A stretch of 19,616 nucleotides of DNA from JASFYU01 sp045046905 (lineage in GTDB: Bacteria; Bacteroidota; Bacteroidia; Flavobacteriales; Flavobacteriaceae), in NCBI GenBank assembly GCA_045046905.1, contig JASFYU010000072.1, positions 1 through 19,616 of the forward strand, given 5' to 3'. Below the pieces are notes generated by a model, which saw only the letters and a program-made list of their open reading frames with translations, was not told the DNA's origin and ran no database searches. A program made the translations under genes and the position numbers. Shown one piece after another: positions 5,776-13,512 of the stretch; within the stretch, counting starts at the first letter, position 1, and each line of letters starts with the position of its first letter.

Positions 5776-8700
5776 ATGAGCAAGCAGAAAAAAAATGCAG
5801 ATAAGGAGTTTCGACTATCGTCATGGGCCATAGACAACCCGTCTGTCGTCTATGTCATGATAGCCATCTTCTTGTACCTTGGTTTTACATCTTATTTGGC
5901 CATGCCCCGAGAAGATTTTCCTGAGATTGTAGAAACCAAGGTGTATATAAGCACCCCCTATCCTGGCAATACTGCAGAAGATATTGAACGCTTGATTACA
6001 GACCCCTTAGAAGACCGCTTAAAGAACGTGAGCAATGTCGTCGAGATTACGTCTACCTCTCAGGAAGATTATTCGATTATTATGGTTGAATTTGATGAGG
6101 AGCTTACCGTAGAGCAGGCAAAACAGAAGGTAAAAGACGAAGTAGATAGTGAAAAGGCTGGGGAAGATTGGCCCACCTTTAACAATGCCAAGGTCGAGCC
6201 CAATGTTTTTGATTTAAACCTTGCCGAGTCGTTCCCTATTATGAACGTAAATTTTACTGGAGATTATCCTGTAGAAAAACTAAAAGAATTTGCAGAATAT
6301 TTAGAAGATGAAATTGAAAATTTATCTGAAATCAAAGAAGTAAATATCCTCGGCGCACAGGAAAAAGAAGTTGAGGTTGCCGTTGACGTGTACAAAATGA
6401 TGGCGGCCAAGGTTAGTTTCCAAGATATCATAAATGCAATCTCCAATGGCAATACAACCATGTCTGCCGGTAATATTAAAGCTGGTGGTCAAAGACGTAC
6501 CATTCGCATTATCGGCGAAATCAAAGACCCAAAAGAATTGAACAATTTTGTGGTAAAATCAGAAAATGGCGCCATATACCTAAAAGATATTGCCACGGTC
6601 ACCTTTGATGAGAAAGAAAAAACAACCTACGCACGTGAATTTGGCGAAAATGTAGTGATGCTCGATATTAAAAAACGATCGGGCAGGAATATGATAGACG
6701 CCTCAAACAAAATCAGGGAAATCGTAAAAAAAGCCAAGGCCGATTATTACCCCAAAGACCTGAATATTTCTATCGCCAATGATTCTTCGAGCAGAACCTT
6801 AAACCAAGTCGACGACCTTGTCAACAATATTATTTTCGGAATTATTCTGGTAGTAACCGTATTAATGTTCTTTTTGGGTTTCCGAAATGCATTGTTCGTT
6901 GGTTTTGCCATTCCCATGTCAATGTTCATGTCATTTATGATTTTGACCTTATTGGGGTATACCCTGAATACCATGATTCTTTTTGGAATGATTATGGGAC
7001 TGGGTATGTTGGTCGACAATGGTATTGTGGTGGTTGAAAATGTATACCGCCTTATGAGCGAGGGCATGCCGCGAACAGAAGCTGCAAAAAAAGGAATTGG
7101 TGAAATTGCCGGCCCAATTATCATATCTACCCTGACCACAGTAGCCGCTTTTGTACCCCTAGGGCTATGGCCAGGAATTTTTGGGCAGTTTATGAAGTAT
7201 TTCCCCATTACACTTTCTGTTGTATTAGGTTCTTCGCTCTTCGTGGCTATTTTTATGAACTCGATGCTCGTTTCTCAATTTATGGAAATCGGTGAAAAAA
7301 AATTAAACTTCAAACAACTCGTTCGTATAAGTAGTATTCTAGTAGGTTTTGGCCTCTTCATTCTTATTTTTGGTGGAGCCATGAGGGGCTTGGGATCGGT
7401 AATGATTGTCACAGCAGCAATGTTTTGGATTTACCAATATATTCTAAAAAAATGGGCAATTAGTTTCCAAAAAAATGCCATGGCTCGTTTTGAAGATTGG
7501 TATGAACGAAGAATCAAACATGCCCTTAAGGGAGGCAATGTATATTGGTATTTTGGCACCACTTTCTTCTTATTGATAGCCGTCTTTATGCTATTTGGAA
7601 TGTCTTTGGGAAGTGGGCGTACAAAGGTTGAATTTTTTCCTGACAACAAACCCAATGAAATCTATGCCTATATAGAATACCCTCAGGGCACTTCGATTGA
7701 AAAAACCAATGAGCTTACAAAGGCCATTGAAAAACGAGTGTATGCCGTTGCCAATAGAGAAAAATACACCAAGGATGGTCATAACTATCTTGTAGAATCC
7801 GCTGTTTCACAGGTTGGTAAAGGTGCAGGAAACCCGATGACCGATGGCGGTTCTTCCGCCGAAATGCCCCATCGTGGTAAGGTAACCGTATCTATGCGAG
7901 AGTTTAAATACAGAAATGGCAGAGATACCGAAGAGCTTCGAAGTGAGATTCAAAATGCCTTGATTGGAGTTTATCCCGGGGTTTCGATATCTATTGAAAA
8001 AGAGGCCAATGGGCCGCCAGCAGGTTACCCCATCAATATCGAATTGGAAGGAAAAGATTACAATGAACTCATCAACACAGCAGAGAATATTCGCAATTTT
8101 ATCAATACAAAGAATATTGCCGGTATAGAAGAACTAAAAATAAATGTGAATCGAAGCAAACCTTCGATGCAGGTAGAGGTAGATCGTGAAAAGGCTGGGG
8201 AATTGGGAGTATCTGTTGGCCAAGTGGGACAACAGTTGCGACGGTCATTGTTTGGCGAAAAAGCTGGGGTTTATAAACTTGATGGCGAAGATTACGACAT
8301 CAATGTTCGTTTTCACAAAGATATCCGCTACAACCAGAGTGCCCTTTTTAACCAAAATATTATTTTTAGAGACCCCGCTTCTGGTAAGATTAAAGAAGTA
8401 CCCGTATCGGCTGTAGCTTCTCAACGCAATTCTTCAGGATTCAGTGCTATTAAGCATAGAGACAAAAAAAGGGTAGTTACCGTGTATTCTGGATTAAAAC
8501 CAGGCTTTTCTGATGCTGGGGCGATAGTGGCCGAAATCCAAAAAGAAATGGCCGATTATAAAAATCTTCCTGCAGACGTGAAAATTGATTTCACCGGTCA
8601 AATTGAGGAACAAAACAAACAAATGCAATTTTTAGTAGGTGCTTTTTTCTCTGGCCTTGGATTAATTATGTTGATTCTCATATTCCAGTTTGGTGGCATT

Positions 8701-9255
8701 TCAAAACCCCTGATTATTATGATCGCCATATTCTTAAGTTTTATCGGGGTATTCGGCGGCTTGATGATTACCGGCTGGTCTTTTGTGATTATGATGACCA
8801 TGATGGGCATTATTTCCTTGGCGGGTATCGTGGTGAACAACGGCGTGGTATTACTGGATTATACGCAGATTCTTATCGACCGTAAAAAAGTAGAATTAGA
8901 TAAGGACGATAAAGATCTGCTCACCCTACAAGAGGTAACCGAAATTATTACCCGAGGAGGCAAGGCAAGATTGCGCCCTGTACTATTAACGGCCATTACC
9001 ACCGTGTTGGGCTTGATCCCCTTGGCTATAGGATTGAATATCGATTTCTTTTCGCTATTCTCGGAGTTCGACCCAAAAATTTATGTAGGAGGTGACAATG
9101 TTATTTTCTGGGGACCATTGGCATGGACCGTTATTTTCGGATTAATCGTGGCAACATTCTTGACCTTGATCATAGTTCCTGTTCTCTTCAATATTAGCTA
9201 CCGAATAAAAATTCGACTTAAAAAAGGCTGGAGCAAAAACGGTGGCCTAAACTAA
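5776..9255 (+). CDS. RND-family inner membrane efflux permease (HAE1/AcrB-like)
   Basis: This 1159-residue protein is the proton-driven inner membrane component of the pump. The AcrB plan is present: TM1 near residues 20-40, a first large periplasmic domain (about 42-350), a TM2-TM6 block (about 350-510), a second periplasmic domain (about 640-945) and a final TM block (about 955-1150). The TM4 motif reads MGLGMLVDNGIVVVENV, with Asp414 followed by Asn415 where AcrB has two aspartates. The TM10 equivalent reads IVVNNGVVLLDY, with Asn1021 where AcrB has Lys940. The protein is about 110 residues longer than AcrB, partly because of an extra hydrophobic hairpin at about 519-556. It is separated from the adaptor gene by 332 repeat-containing bases but belongs to the same operon by function and strand. 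Confidence 0.95.
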   Translation: MSKQKKNADKEFRLSSWAIDNPSVVYVMIAIFLYLGFTSYLAMPREDFPEIVETKVYISTPYPGNTAEDIERLITDPLEDRLKNVSNVVEITSTSQEDYSIIMVEFDEELTVEQAKQKVKDEVDSEKAGEDWPTFNNAKVEPNVFDLNLAESFPIMNVNFTGDYPVEKLKEFAEYLEDEIENLSEIKEVNILGAQEKEVEVAVDVYKMMAAKVSFQDIINAISNGNTTMSAGNIKAGGQRRTIRIIGEIKDPKELNNFVVKSENGAIYLKDIATVTFDEKEKTTYAREFGENVVMLDIKKRSGRNMIDASNKIREIVKKAKADYYPKDLNISIANDSSSRTLNQVDDLVNNIIFGIILVVTVLMFFLGFRNALFVGFAIPMSMFMSFMILTLLGYTLNTMILFGMIMGLGMLVDNGIVVVENVYRLMSEGMPRTEAAKKGIGEIAGPIIISTLTTVAAFVPLGLWPGIFGQFMKYFPITLSVVLGSSLFVAIFMNSMLVSQFMEIGEKKLNFKQLVRISSILVGFGLFILIFGGAMRGLGSVMIVTAAMFWIYQYILKKWAISFQKNAMARFEDWYERRIKHALKGGNVYWYFGTTFFLLIAVFMLFGMSLGSGRTKVEFFPDNKPNEIYAYIEYPQGTSIEKTNELTKAIEKRVYAVANREKYTKDGHNYLVESAVSQVGKGAGNPMTDGGSSAEMPHRGKVTVSMREFKYRNGRDTEELRSEIQNALIGVYPGVSISIEKEANGPPAGYPINIELEGKDYNELINTAENIRNFINTKNIAGIEELKINVNRSKPSMQVEVDREKAGELGVSVGQVGQQLRRSLFGEKAGVYKLDGEDYDINVRFHKDIRYNQSALFNQNIIFRDPASGKIKEVPVSAVASQRNSSGFSAIKHRDKKRVVTVYSGLKPGFSDAGAIVAEIQKEMADYKNLPADVKIDFTGQIEEQNKQMQFLVGAFFSGLGLIMLILIFQFGGISKPLIIMIAIFLSFIGVFGGLMITGWSFVIMMTMMGIISLAGIVVNNGVVLLDYTQILIDRKKVELDKDDKDLLTLQEVTEIITRGGKARLRPVLLTAITTVLGLIPLAIGLNIDFFSLFSEFDPKIYVGGDNVIFWGPLAWTVIFGLIVATFLTLIIVPVLFNISYRIKIRLKKGWSKNGGLN

Positions 9256-9264
9256 GCTGCCGCG

Positions 9265-9297
9265 ATGCAGGCCTTTGCCGTCAGGCATAGGAGGCAT
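9265..9297. repeat. Degenerate second copy of the REP-like palindrome
   Basis: Starting ten bases after the RND stop codon, GCCT (9271-9274) pairs with AGGC (9283-9286), flanked by ATGC (9265-9268) and GCAT (9294-9297). The segment GCCTTTGCCGTCAGGCA matches the reverse complement of the sigma-gene copy (GCCTTACCGTCAGGCA) with one mismatch and one extra base, so the two copies are in opposite orientation. Confidence 0.6.
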
Positions 9298-9332
9298 TAA
9301 AAGGAAACAAGGTTTAACATTTCAATCTAGCC

Positions 9333-9346
9333 CTGATAGCTATCGG
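9333..9346. repeat. GATAGCTATC palindrome
   Basis: GATAGCTATC (9335-9344) is self-complementary, extended by one T:G wobble and one C:G pair. It resembles a CCGATAGCTATCGG motif that recurs in flavobacterial intergenic DNA; that resemblance is from memory. Confidence 0.5.
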
Positions 9347-9353
9347 AAGGGAA

Positions 9354-9376
9354 TTAAACCCTTAGTAAGGGATTAA
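9354..9376. repeat. 23-base palindrome centred on CCCTTAGTAAGGG
   Basis: CCCTTA (9359-9364) and TAAGGG (9366-9371) pair exactly around one G. Outer TTAA blocks at 9354-9357 and 9373-9376 also pair, with a single A/A mismatch between. It is a possible protein-binding site or part of a transcript end. Confidence 0.45.
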
Positions 9377-9380
9377 ATAC

Positions 9381-9404
9381 TAAGCTGAACTCGAACTCAG
9401 CTTA
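9381..9404. terminator. Possible bidirectional terminator between convergent genes
   Basis: TAAGCTGA (9381-9388) and TCAGCTTA (9397-9404) form a perfect 8-bp stem with an 8-base loop. It lies between the convergent RND and dehydrogenase genes. Neither side has a clear T-tract, so a terminator role is inferred mainly from position. Confidence 0.4.
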
Positions 9405-9441
9405 ATAGGTCAAAATCAGATTTATAATCAGCTGGCGCAGC

Positions 9442-10152
9442 CTACTTTTTATCAGGTCGACTCGGTCGTACCTCAATTTTACTAGGCAAGGTTCTTGGAT
9501 GCATTTTGAGCAAATCTAAAACAAGATCACCAATATCCTCAGGCTGAATTTTCCAAGCGTCTTTTTCGTCGGGTTCATTGCCATTAAAATGGGTGGCTAC
9601 CGATCCCGGCATTATCGTAGATACCTTAATGTCATATTTACGTAAATCGAGCATCACGGCCTGCGTGAATCCTACCACCCCAAACTTGGTGGCATTATAC
9701 CCTGCCCCATTGGCAAAAAAATTGGTGCCGGCCAAACTAGCCAAGGTGATATAATATCCTTTGGATTTTTTAAGCGCCTCTACAGAGGCTTTTAAAGTAT
9801 GGTAAACACCATTGAGATTGGTGTTGATCATTTGATGCCAATCGGCATCGGCCATCTGGTCGATAGGGGCGAAATGCCCCACACCAGCATTGGCCAAGAC
9901 CACATTCAACTGCCCCCATTTTTTAAGTATTTTTTCGATGGCCGCTTTTTCATCCTCAAGTTTAGTAACGTCTGATTGCAAAGCCAGTACATTTTTTGAA
10001 TCACCCAAAAACGCTGCGGCCCGCTCCACAGATTTTAATGACCTACCACTAATGGCGACCCGCATTCCTGCCCCAATCAATTTCTCGGCTACACTAAAAC
10101 CAATGCCTTTGGAACCACCCGTTATGTAGGCAACCTTATTTTTTAAGTCCAT
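9442..10152 (-). CDS. Short-chain dehydrogenase/reductase (classical SDR)
   Basis: This 236-residue protein has the full classical SDR signature. The cofactor loop TGGSKGIG spans residues 11-18, NAG is at 88-90, and the catalytic tetrad is Asn112, Ser139, Tyr152 and Lys156 (YNATK). The length is typical of the 3-ketoacyl-ACP-reductase-like group. Arg37 after beta-strand 2 (SGRS) favours NADP(H), by analogy. The substrate cannot be predicted. The gene runs on the same strand as the sulfatase locus, but 331 bases of repeat-rich DNA separate them, so it may be an independent unit. Starting the message near 10175, TATCTTTA is a weak -7-like element on the minus strand. Confidence 0.93.
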   Translation of the reverse strand: MDLKNKVAYITGGSKGIGFSVAEKLIGAGMRVAISGRSLKSVERAAAFLGDSKNVLALQSDVTKLEDEKAAIEKILKKWGQLNVVLANAGVGHFAPIDQMADADWHQMINTNLNGVYHTLKASVEALKKSKGYYITLASLAGTNFFANGAGYNATKFGVVGFTQAVMLDLRKYDIKVSTIMPGSVATHFNGNEPDEKDAWKIQPEDIGDLVLDLLKMHPRTLPSKIEVRPSRPDKK

Positions 10153-10270
10153 ACTTTTTGAATTTTTATAAAGATACGTTTATACACTATAACTGCGCCT
10201 TGGCGAGGGGAAGGGCCACTTTTTTACTTGACAAAAGTATACCTTACGTCATTTCGAACAAAGCAAAAAT

Positions 10271-10304
10271 AATCTGTTTCTAGTTAGCCCATGAGTCACA
10301 GATT
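10271..10304. repeat. Inverted repeat AATCTGT / ACAGATT
   Basis: AATCTGT (10271-10277) and ACAGATT (10298-10304) are exact reverse complements with a 20-base loop. It looks like the core stem of a dispersed intergenic element. Confidence 0.5.
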
Positions 10305-10307
10305 ACC

Positions 10308-10324
10308 TGCCTGAAGAACAGGCA
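10308..10324. repeat. TGCCTG-AAGAA-CAGGCA hairpin
   Basis: A perfect 6-bp stem with a 5-base loop. Its arms share the TGCCTG/CAGGCA motif with the palindrome in the sigma gene, so it may be a diverged family member. Confidence 0.5.
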
Positions 10325-10359
10325 AATTTTGTGCCAGTTCGAATGGCAGTTCGACCACT

Positions 10360-10377
10360 CGTAAAGATGACTTTACG
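10360..10377. repeat. CGTAAAG-ATGA-CTTTACG hairpin
   Basis: A perfect 7-bp stem with a 4-base loop in the gap between the dehydrogenase and sulfatase genes. On the plus strand it is followed by TACTTTTTAG. On the minus strand, where the genes run, no T-tract follows, so it is not a clear terminator of the sulfatase operon. Confidence 0.45.
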
Positions 10378-10483
10378 TACTTTTTAGACCGTCTCTTTTT
10401 TATTTTACGTAGTGTTAATGCTCATCTAAAAACACTAAATATCACTATAAACCTGAATTCGACCTAAGATTGCTCCCTATTTA

Positions 10484-11947
10484 TCATTCAAGATAGGTGC
10501 CATCACCAAAAGTAAAGATTTCGGAAGGTGTTCGTGCCTCTTTCAAAATCACCTCCATTTCTTTTACTATCTCTGAGTGTTGCAAGGCCACATTATTTTC
10601 TTCGCCTGGATCTTTTGTCAAGTCATAAAGTTCTAATGGAGCTTCTGGCGCTTTAAATATATTGTATTTAACTGCTTTCCAATTTCCTTTACGTACGGCT
10701 TGTCTTCCTCCCCTTTCATGAAATTCCCAATATAAATAGTCATGATCCAATTGCTTTTCATCTCCCAATAGGGTGGGCAAAAAAGAAATACCGTCCAAAT
10801 TGTCAGGAATATCGACCCCGGCGATTTCGGAAACCGTGGGCAATACGTCCCAAAATGCAGATACATGATTCGTGCGCGTGTTCGGTTTTATCTTTCCGGG
10901 CCAGCTGACAATCATAGGCACCCGAATTCCGCCCTCGTACAGATCTCTTTTTACTCCTCTAAACGGACCATTGCTATCAAAATATTCAGGGTCTGCGCCA
11001 CCTTCTTCATGTGGCCCATTATCAGAAGTAAATATGATAATCGTATTGTTCGCGATACCCAGTTCTTCCACCTTGTCCATAATCTCACCCACCTGCTCGT
11101 CTAAAAGTTGTATCATAGCGGCAAATGCGGCATGGGTTTCTTTTTGTGACCTATAGGGCCCTTGATTGAAGGCTGCCCCATCGTCTACCCCTTTGTAGGC
11201 CTTTTCAGGTGGATACTTGCCTCTATTTTTCACCATATATGCTTCAGGGGCAGCCAGTTCAGCATGTGGAATAATGGAAGGCACATACAGAAAAAAGGGC
11301 TTGTTGTGATTGTCTTCCAAGAATTTCAAGGTTTGAGTATGGATCAATTCAGGGGCATAAACGCCATCTGCCTTGCCTTCATTTTCCGAAAGAACAAGAG
11401 AATCTCCATTGGACCATAAATGATCCGGATAATAATTATGGCCCAAACGTTGGCAATTATAGCCGAAAAAAGTGTCGAAGCCCTGATTGTTCGGGTCTCC
11501 TTCAGATTTTGGGGGACCCAAGCCCCATTTTCCGAATGCGCCAGTAGTATAGCCTACTTTCTTTAGTGCTTCGGCAATGGTATAGGTGTTTTCAGGTATA
11601 GGGTACTGGCCTTCGGGCCGTATTTCCTTATTTCCCCTCACTACCGTATGTCCTGTATGCATGCCGGTCATTAGAGCTGATCTACTCGGTGCGCAAACGG
11701 TACTTCCTGAATAATGCTGGGTAAATAGCATGCCTTGTTTGGCCAACCGATCAATATTGGGAGTGCTGAACCTTTGCTGTCCGTAACTACTCAGGTCGCC
11801 ATACCCCAAATCATCTGCCAAAATGTAAATTATATTAGGAGGGGAAGTGGTTTTTTCTACGGCTATTTTATGTTCCTTGTCCTTACATGAAAGCCCTAAT
11901 AGTAATGAAAACACGGTAATAAAAAGAGATAATTGTTTAGAATACAT
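10484..11947 (-). CDS. S1-family sulfatase, lipoprotein (GKWGLG variant)
   Basis: This 487-residue formylglycine-dependent sulfatase hydrolyses sulfate esters. The lipobox GLSC puts the lipidated Cys at residue 21, followed by KDKE, suggesting outer membrane attachment. The sulfatase signature CAPSRSALMTG starts at Cys85, the residue that must be converted to formylglycine. Likely metal ligands are Asp45, Asp46, Asp309 and Asn310. Other active-site candidates are Lys140, His228 and Lys334. The usual GKWHLG motif reads GKWGLG (His to Gly at 142). The C-terminal subdomain (about 405-487) contains LYDLTKDPGEENN, as in arylsulfatase-A-like enzymes. It is the last gene of the locus, 24 bases after the other sulfatase. 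The substrate is unknown; a sulfated glycan is inferred from the SusC/SusD context. Confidence 0.95.
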   Translation of the reverse strand: MYSKQLSLFITVFSLLLGLSCKDKEHKIAVEKTTSPPNIIYILADDLGYGDLSSYGQQRFSTPNIDRLAKQGMLFTQHYSGSTVCAPSRSALMTGMHTGHTVVRGNKEIRPEGQYPIPENTYTIAEALKKVGYTTGAFGKWGLGPPKSEGDPNNQGFDTFFGYNCQRLGHNYYPDHLWSNGDSLVLSENEGKADGVYAPELIHTQTLKFLEDNHNKPFFLYVPSIIPHAELAAPEAYMVKNRGKYPPEKAYKGVDDGAAFNQGPYRSQKETHAAFAAMIQLLDEQVGEIMDKVEELGIANNTIIIFTSDNGPHEEGGADPEYFDSNGPFRGVKRDLYEGGIRVPMIVSWPGKIKPNTRTNHVSAFWDVLPTVSEIAGVDIPDNLDGISFLPTLLGDEKQLDHDYLYWEFHERGGRQAVRKGNWKAVKYNIFKAPEAPLELYDLTKDPGEENNVALQHSEIVKEMEVILKEARTPSEIFTFGDGTYLE

Positions 11948-11971
11948 ACGCTTGGTTTTAATAAAATAATT

Positions 11972-13393
11972 TTAGTTTTTCGAGATATAGTTGGGGTTCA
12001 ATTCTGTTGGAACAGGAGCCTGTACCTCTGACTGCCAAGTTTTTAATTTTTTCAACATTTCCTGAGCTTTTTCGGGTTCTTTGTCCGCTATATTATTTCG
12101 TTCTCCAGGATCCTCGGGCAAATAGTACAGTTCAATACCCTGGTCTTCATAATACCAATGCAATTTCCATCCCTGAAATAAAATAGTAGATCCCGGTCGG
12201 GTACGAAACAAAGGATCTCGCCCTTCATCTTTTGCTTTATTATAACTCCGAAGATAAATAGGGAAATGCCAAAAAAGAGGTCTTGGTCTAATTGTGTTCC
12301 CTTTTAGAATGGGAAGAATACTTTTACCATCCAATACTTTTCCTTGTAATTCAATGCCTAATAGTTCTTTAAAGGTCGGAAAAAAGTCAATATTAATAAT
12401 GGGTTGGTCCGATTGTGTACCCGGTTCAACTACTCCTGGCCAACGAATTATACAGGGCACCCGGGTACCACCTTCATAGTAAGAACCCTTACCAGCACGT
12501 AGTGGGTCTTGCGGAGCAATGGATCTAATACCGCCATTATCAGAAGTAATTACCACAATGGTATTCTTTGTAAGCCCAAGAGAGTCTAATGTGTTTAAGA
12601 GTTTGCCCACATTAGTATCCATAGTTTCGACCATTGCGGCGTAAGTGGGGTCTATTCCTAAGGGATTCTCTGTTTTTGCCTTATATTTTTTGACCAGATT
12701 TTCCTTGGCCATAATTGGAGTATGCACCGAATAAAAAGGAAGATATAAAAAAAATGGGACCTCCTTATTCTTCCGCAAAAACTGTATGGCCTCTTGGGTC
12801 AAACGATCGGTCAGGTGTTCTCCTTCAGGGCCATTTTCAATATTGGATATCTTGTACGGACTAAAATACCCGTCTTTGCCCGGATTGCCTCTCAGGCTAC
12901 CCCCTACATTAACATCAAAACCTTGCTGTAAGGGATTACTACCAAGATGCCATTTGCCAAAAGTACCCGTGCTATAGCCGACCATTTTGAACATTTCAGC
13001 CAGGGTTAGCACCTCTGACATAAGCGAATCTACATTTTTGATGGGGATAAGTTTTCGTGTGGAGGCCTTGCCCCTCGCCGACGGACTTACGGTGTAAATG
13101 CCATGCCTAGGCGTGTACTGCCCGCTCATGAGACATGCCCTGCTCGGAGCGCAATTGGCCGCACTTGCATAGCTATTAGTAAACATCATGGCCTGTTTTG
13201 AAAATCGATCTATATATGGTGTTTCAAAAAAACCTCCGTCCATAAACCCGAGGTCTTTCCAACCCAGATCATCTACGTTGATATACACCACATTTGGCTG
13301 GTTTTTCATTTCCTCCTCAAGAGGGTTTTCTTCCTTGCAGGAAATAAAAAATATTCCAGATAGGGTAAGAAATAAGAGCGATAAATACTTCAT
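11972..13393 (-). CDS. S1-family sulfatase, lipoprotein
   Basis: This 473-residue sulfatase has lipobox FISC with Cys19, followed by KEENPLEEE, an acidic tail like the Bacteroidota surface lipoprotein export signal. The signature CAPSRACLMSG starts at Cys81 (formylglycine site). Likely metal ligands are Asp41, Asp42, Asp285 and Asn286. Lys147 and His149 lie in an intact GKWHLG motif, and His224 (SVHTP) and Lys302 (GKGSYYEGG) complete the expected pocket. The C-terminal part contains LYYLPEDPGERNN. It shares little with the neighbouring sulfatase outside these motifs, so the pair probably act on different sulfate positions or residues. It follows the SusD gene after 119 bases that contain a terminator-like hairpin. 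No maturase for formylglycine is in the window. Confidence 0.95.
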   Translation of the reverse strand: MKYLSLLFLTLSGIFFISCKEENPLEEEMKNQPNVVYINVDDLGWKDLGFMDGGFFETPYIDRFSKQAMMFTNSYASAANCAPSRACLMSGQYTPRHGIYTVSPSARGKASTRKLIPIKNVDSLMSEVLTLAEMFKMVGYSTGTFGKWHLGSNPLQQGFDVNVGGSLRGNPGKDGYFSPYKISNIENGPEGEHLTDRLTQEAIQFLRKNKEVPFFLYLPFYSVHTPIMAKENLVKKYKAKTENPLGIDPTYAAMVETMDTNVGKLLNTLDSLGLTKNTIVVITSDNGGIRSIAPQDPLRAGKGSYYEGGTRVPCIIRWPGVVEPGTQSDQPIINIDFFPTFKELLGIELQGKVLDGKSILPILKGNTIRPRPLFWHFPIYLRSYNKAKDEGRDPLFRTRPGSTILFQGWKLHWYYEDQGIELYYLPEDPGERNNIADKEPEKAQEMLKKLKTWQSEVQAPVPTELNPNYISKN

Positions 13394-13454
13394 CTTTATT
13401 TAGAGCATATTTGGAGTTGACCTCATATTTTGAGAAATAAAAATCCTAATGGAA

Positions 13455-13485
13455 AGGGGGCAAGACTTTATAGATCTTGTCCCCT
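13455..13485 (-). terminator. Terminator- or attenuator-like hairpin after susD
   Basis: AGGGGGCAAGA (13455-13465) and TCTTGTCCCCT (13475-13485) form an 11-bp GC-rich stem with one G:T wobble and a 9-base loop. On the minus strand it begins 28 bases after the SusD stop and is followed by TTTCC and then a T-rich stretch. It may partly terminate transcription or protect the upstream message. Confidence 0.65.
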
Positions 13486-13512
13486 ATCAAAACTAACTCA
13501 ACAAACTAACTA

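Larger units (their letters stand above)
10153..10483. other. 331-base gap without a gene, containing remnants of dispersed repeats
   Basis: No coding frame of note was found on either strand. The stretch contains several short inverted repeats, annotated separately, and near-duplicate segments GCCAGTTCGA and GGCAGTTCGA (about 10333-10354). The run from about 10247 (GTCATTTCGA) onward resembles, from memory, a dispersed flavobacterial intergenic element that begins CATTTCGA and carries an AATCTGT/ACAGATT stem. The copy here looks decayed. Confidence 0.5.

Noticed and set aside
6747..7208. Long minus-strand open frame of 153 codons inside the RND gene
   Set aside because: It is antisense to the conserved TM2-TM6 region, whose hydrophobic codon composition yields few stops on the other strand; no family features are seen.
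10865..11419. Several plus-strand open frames within the sulfatase gene
   Set aside because: The minus-strand sulfatase has all active-site motifs over its full length; the plus-strand frames are shadows.
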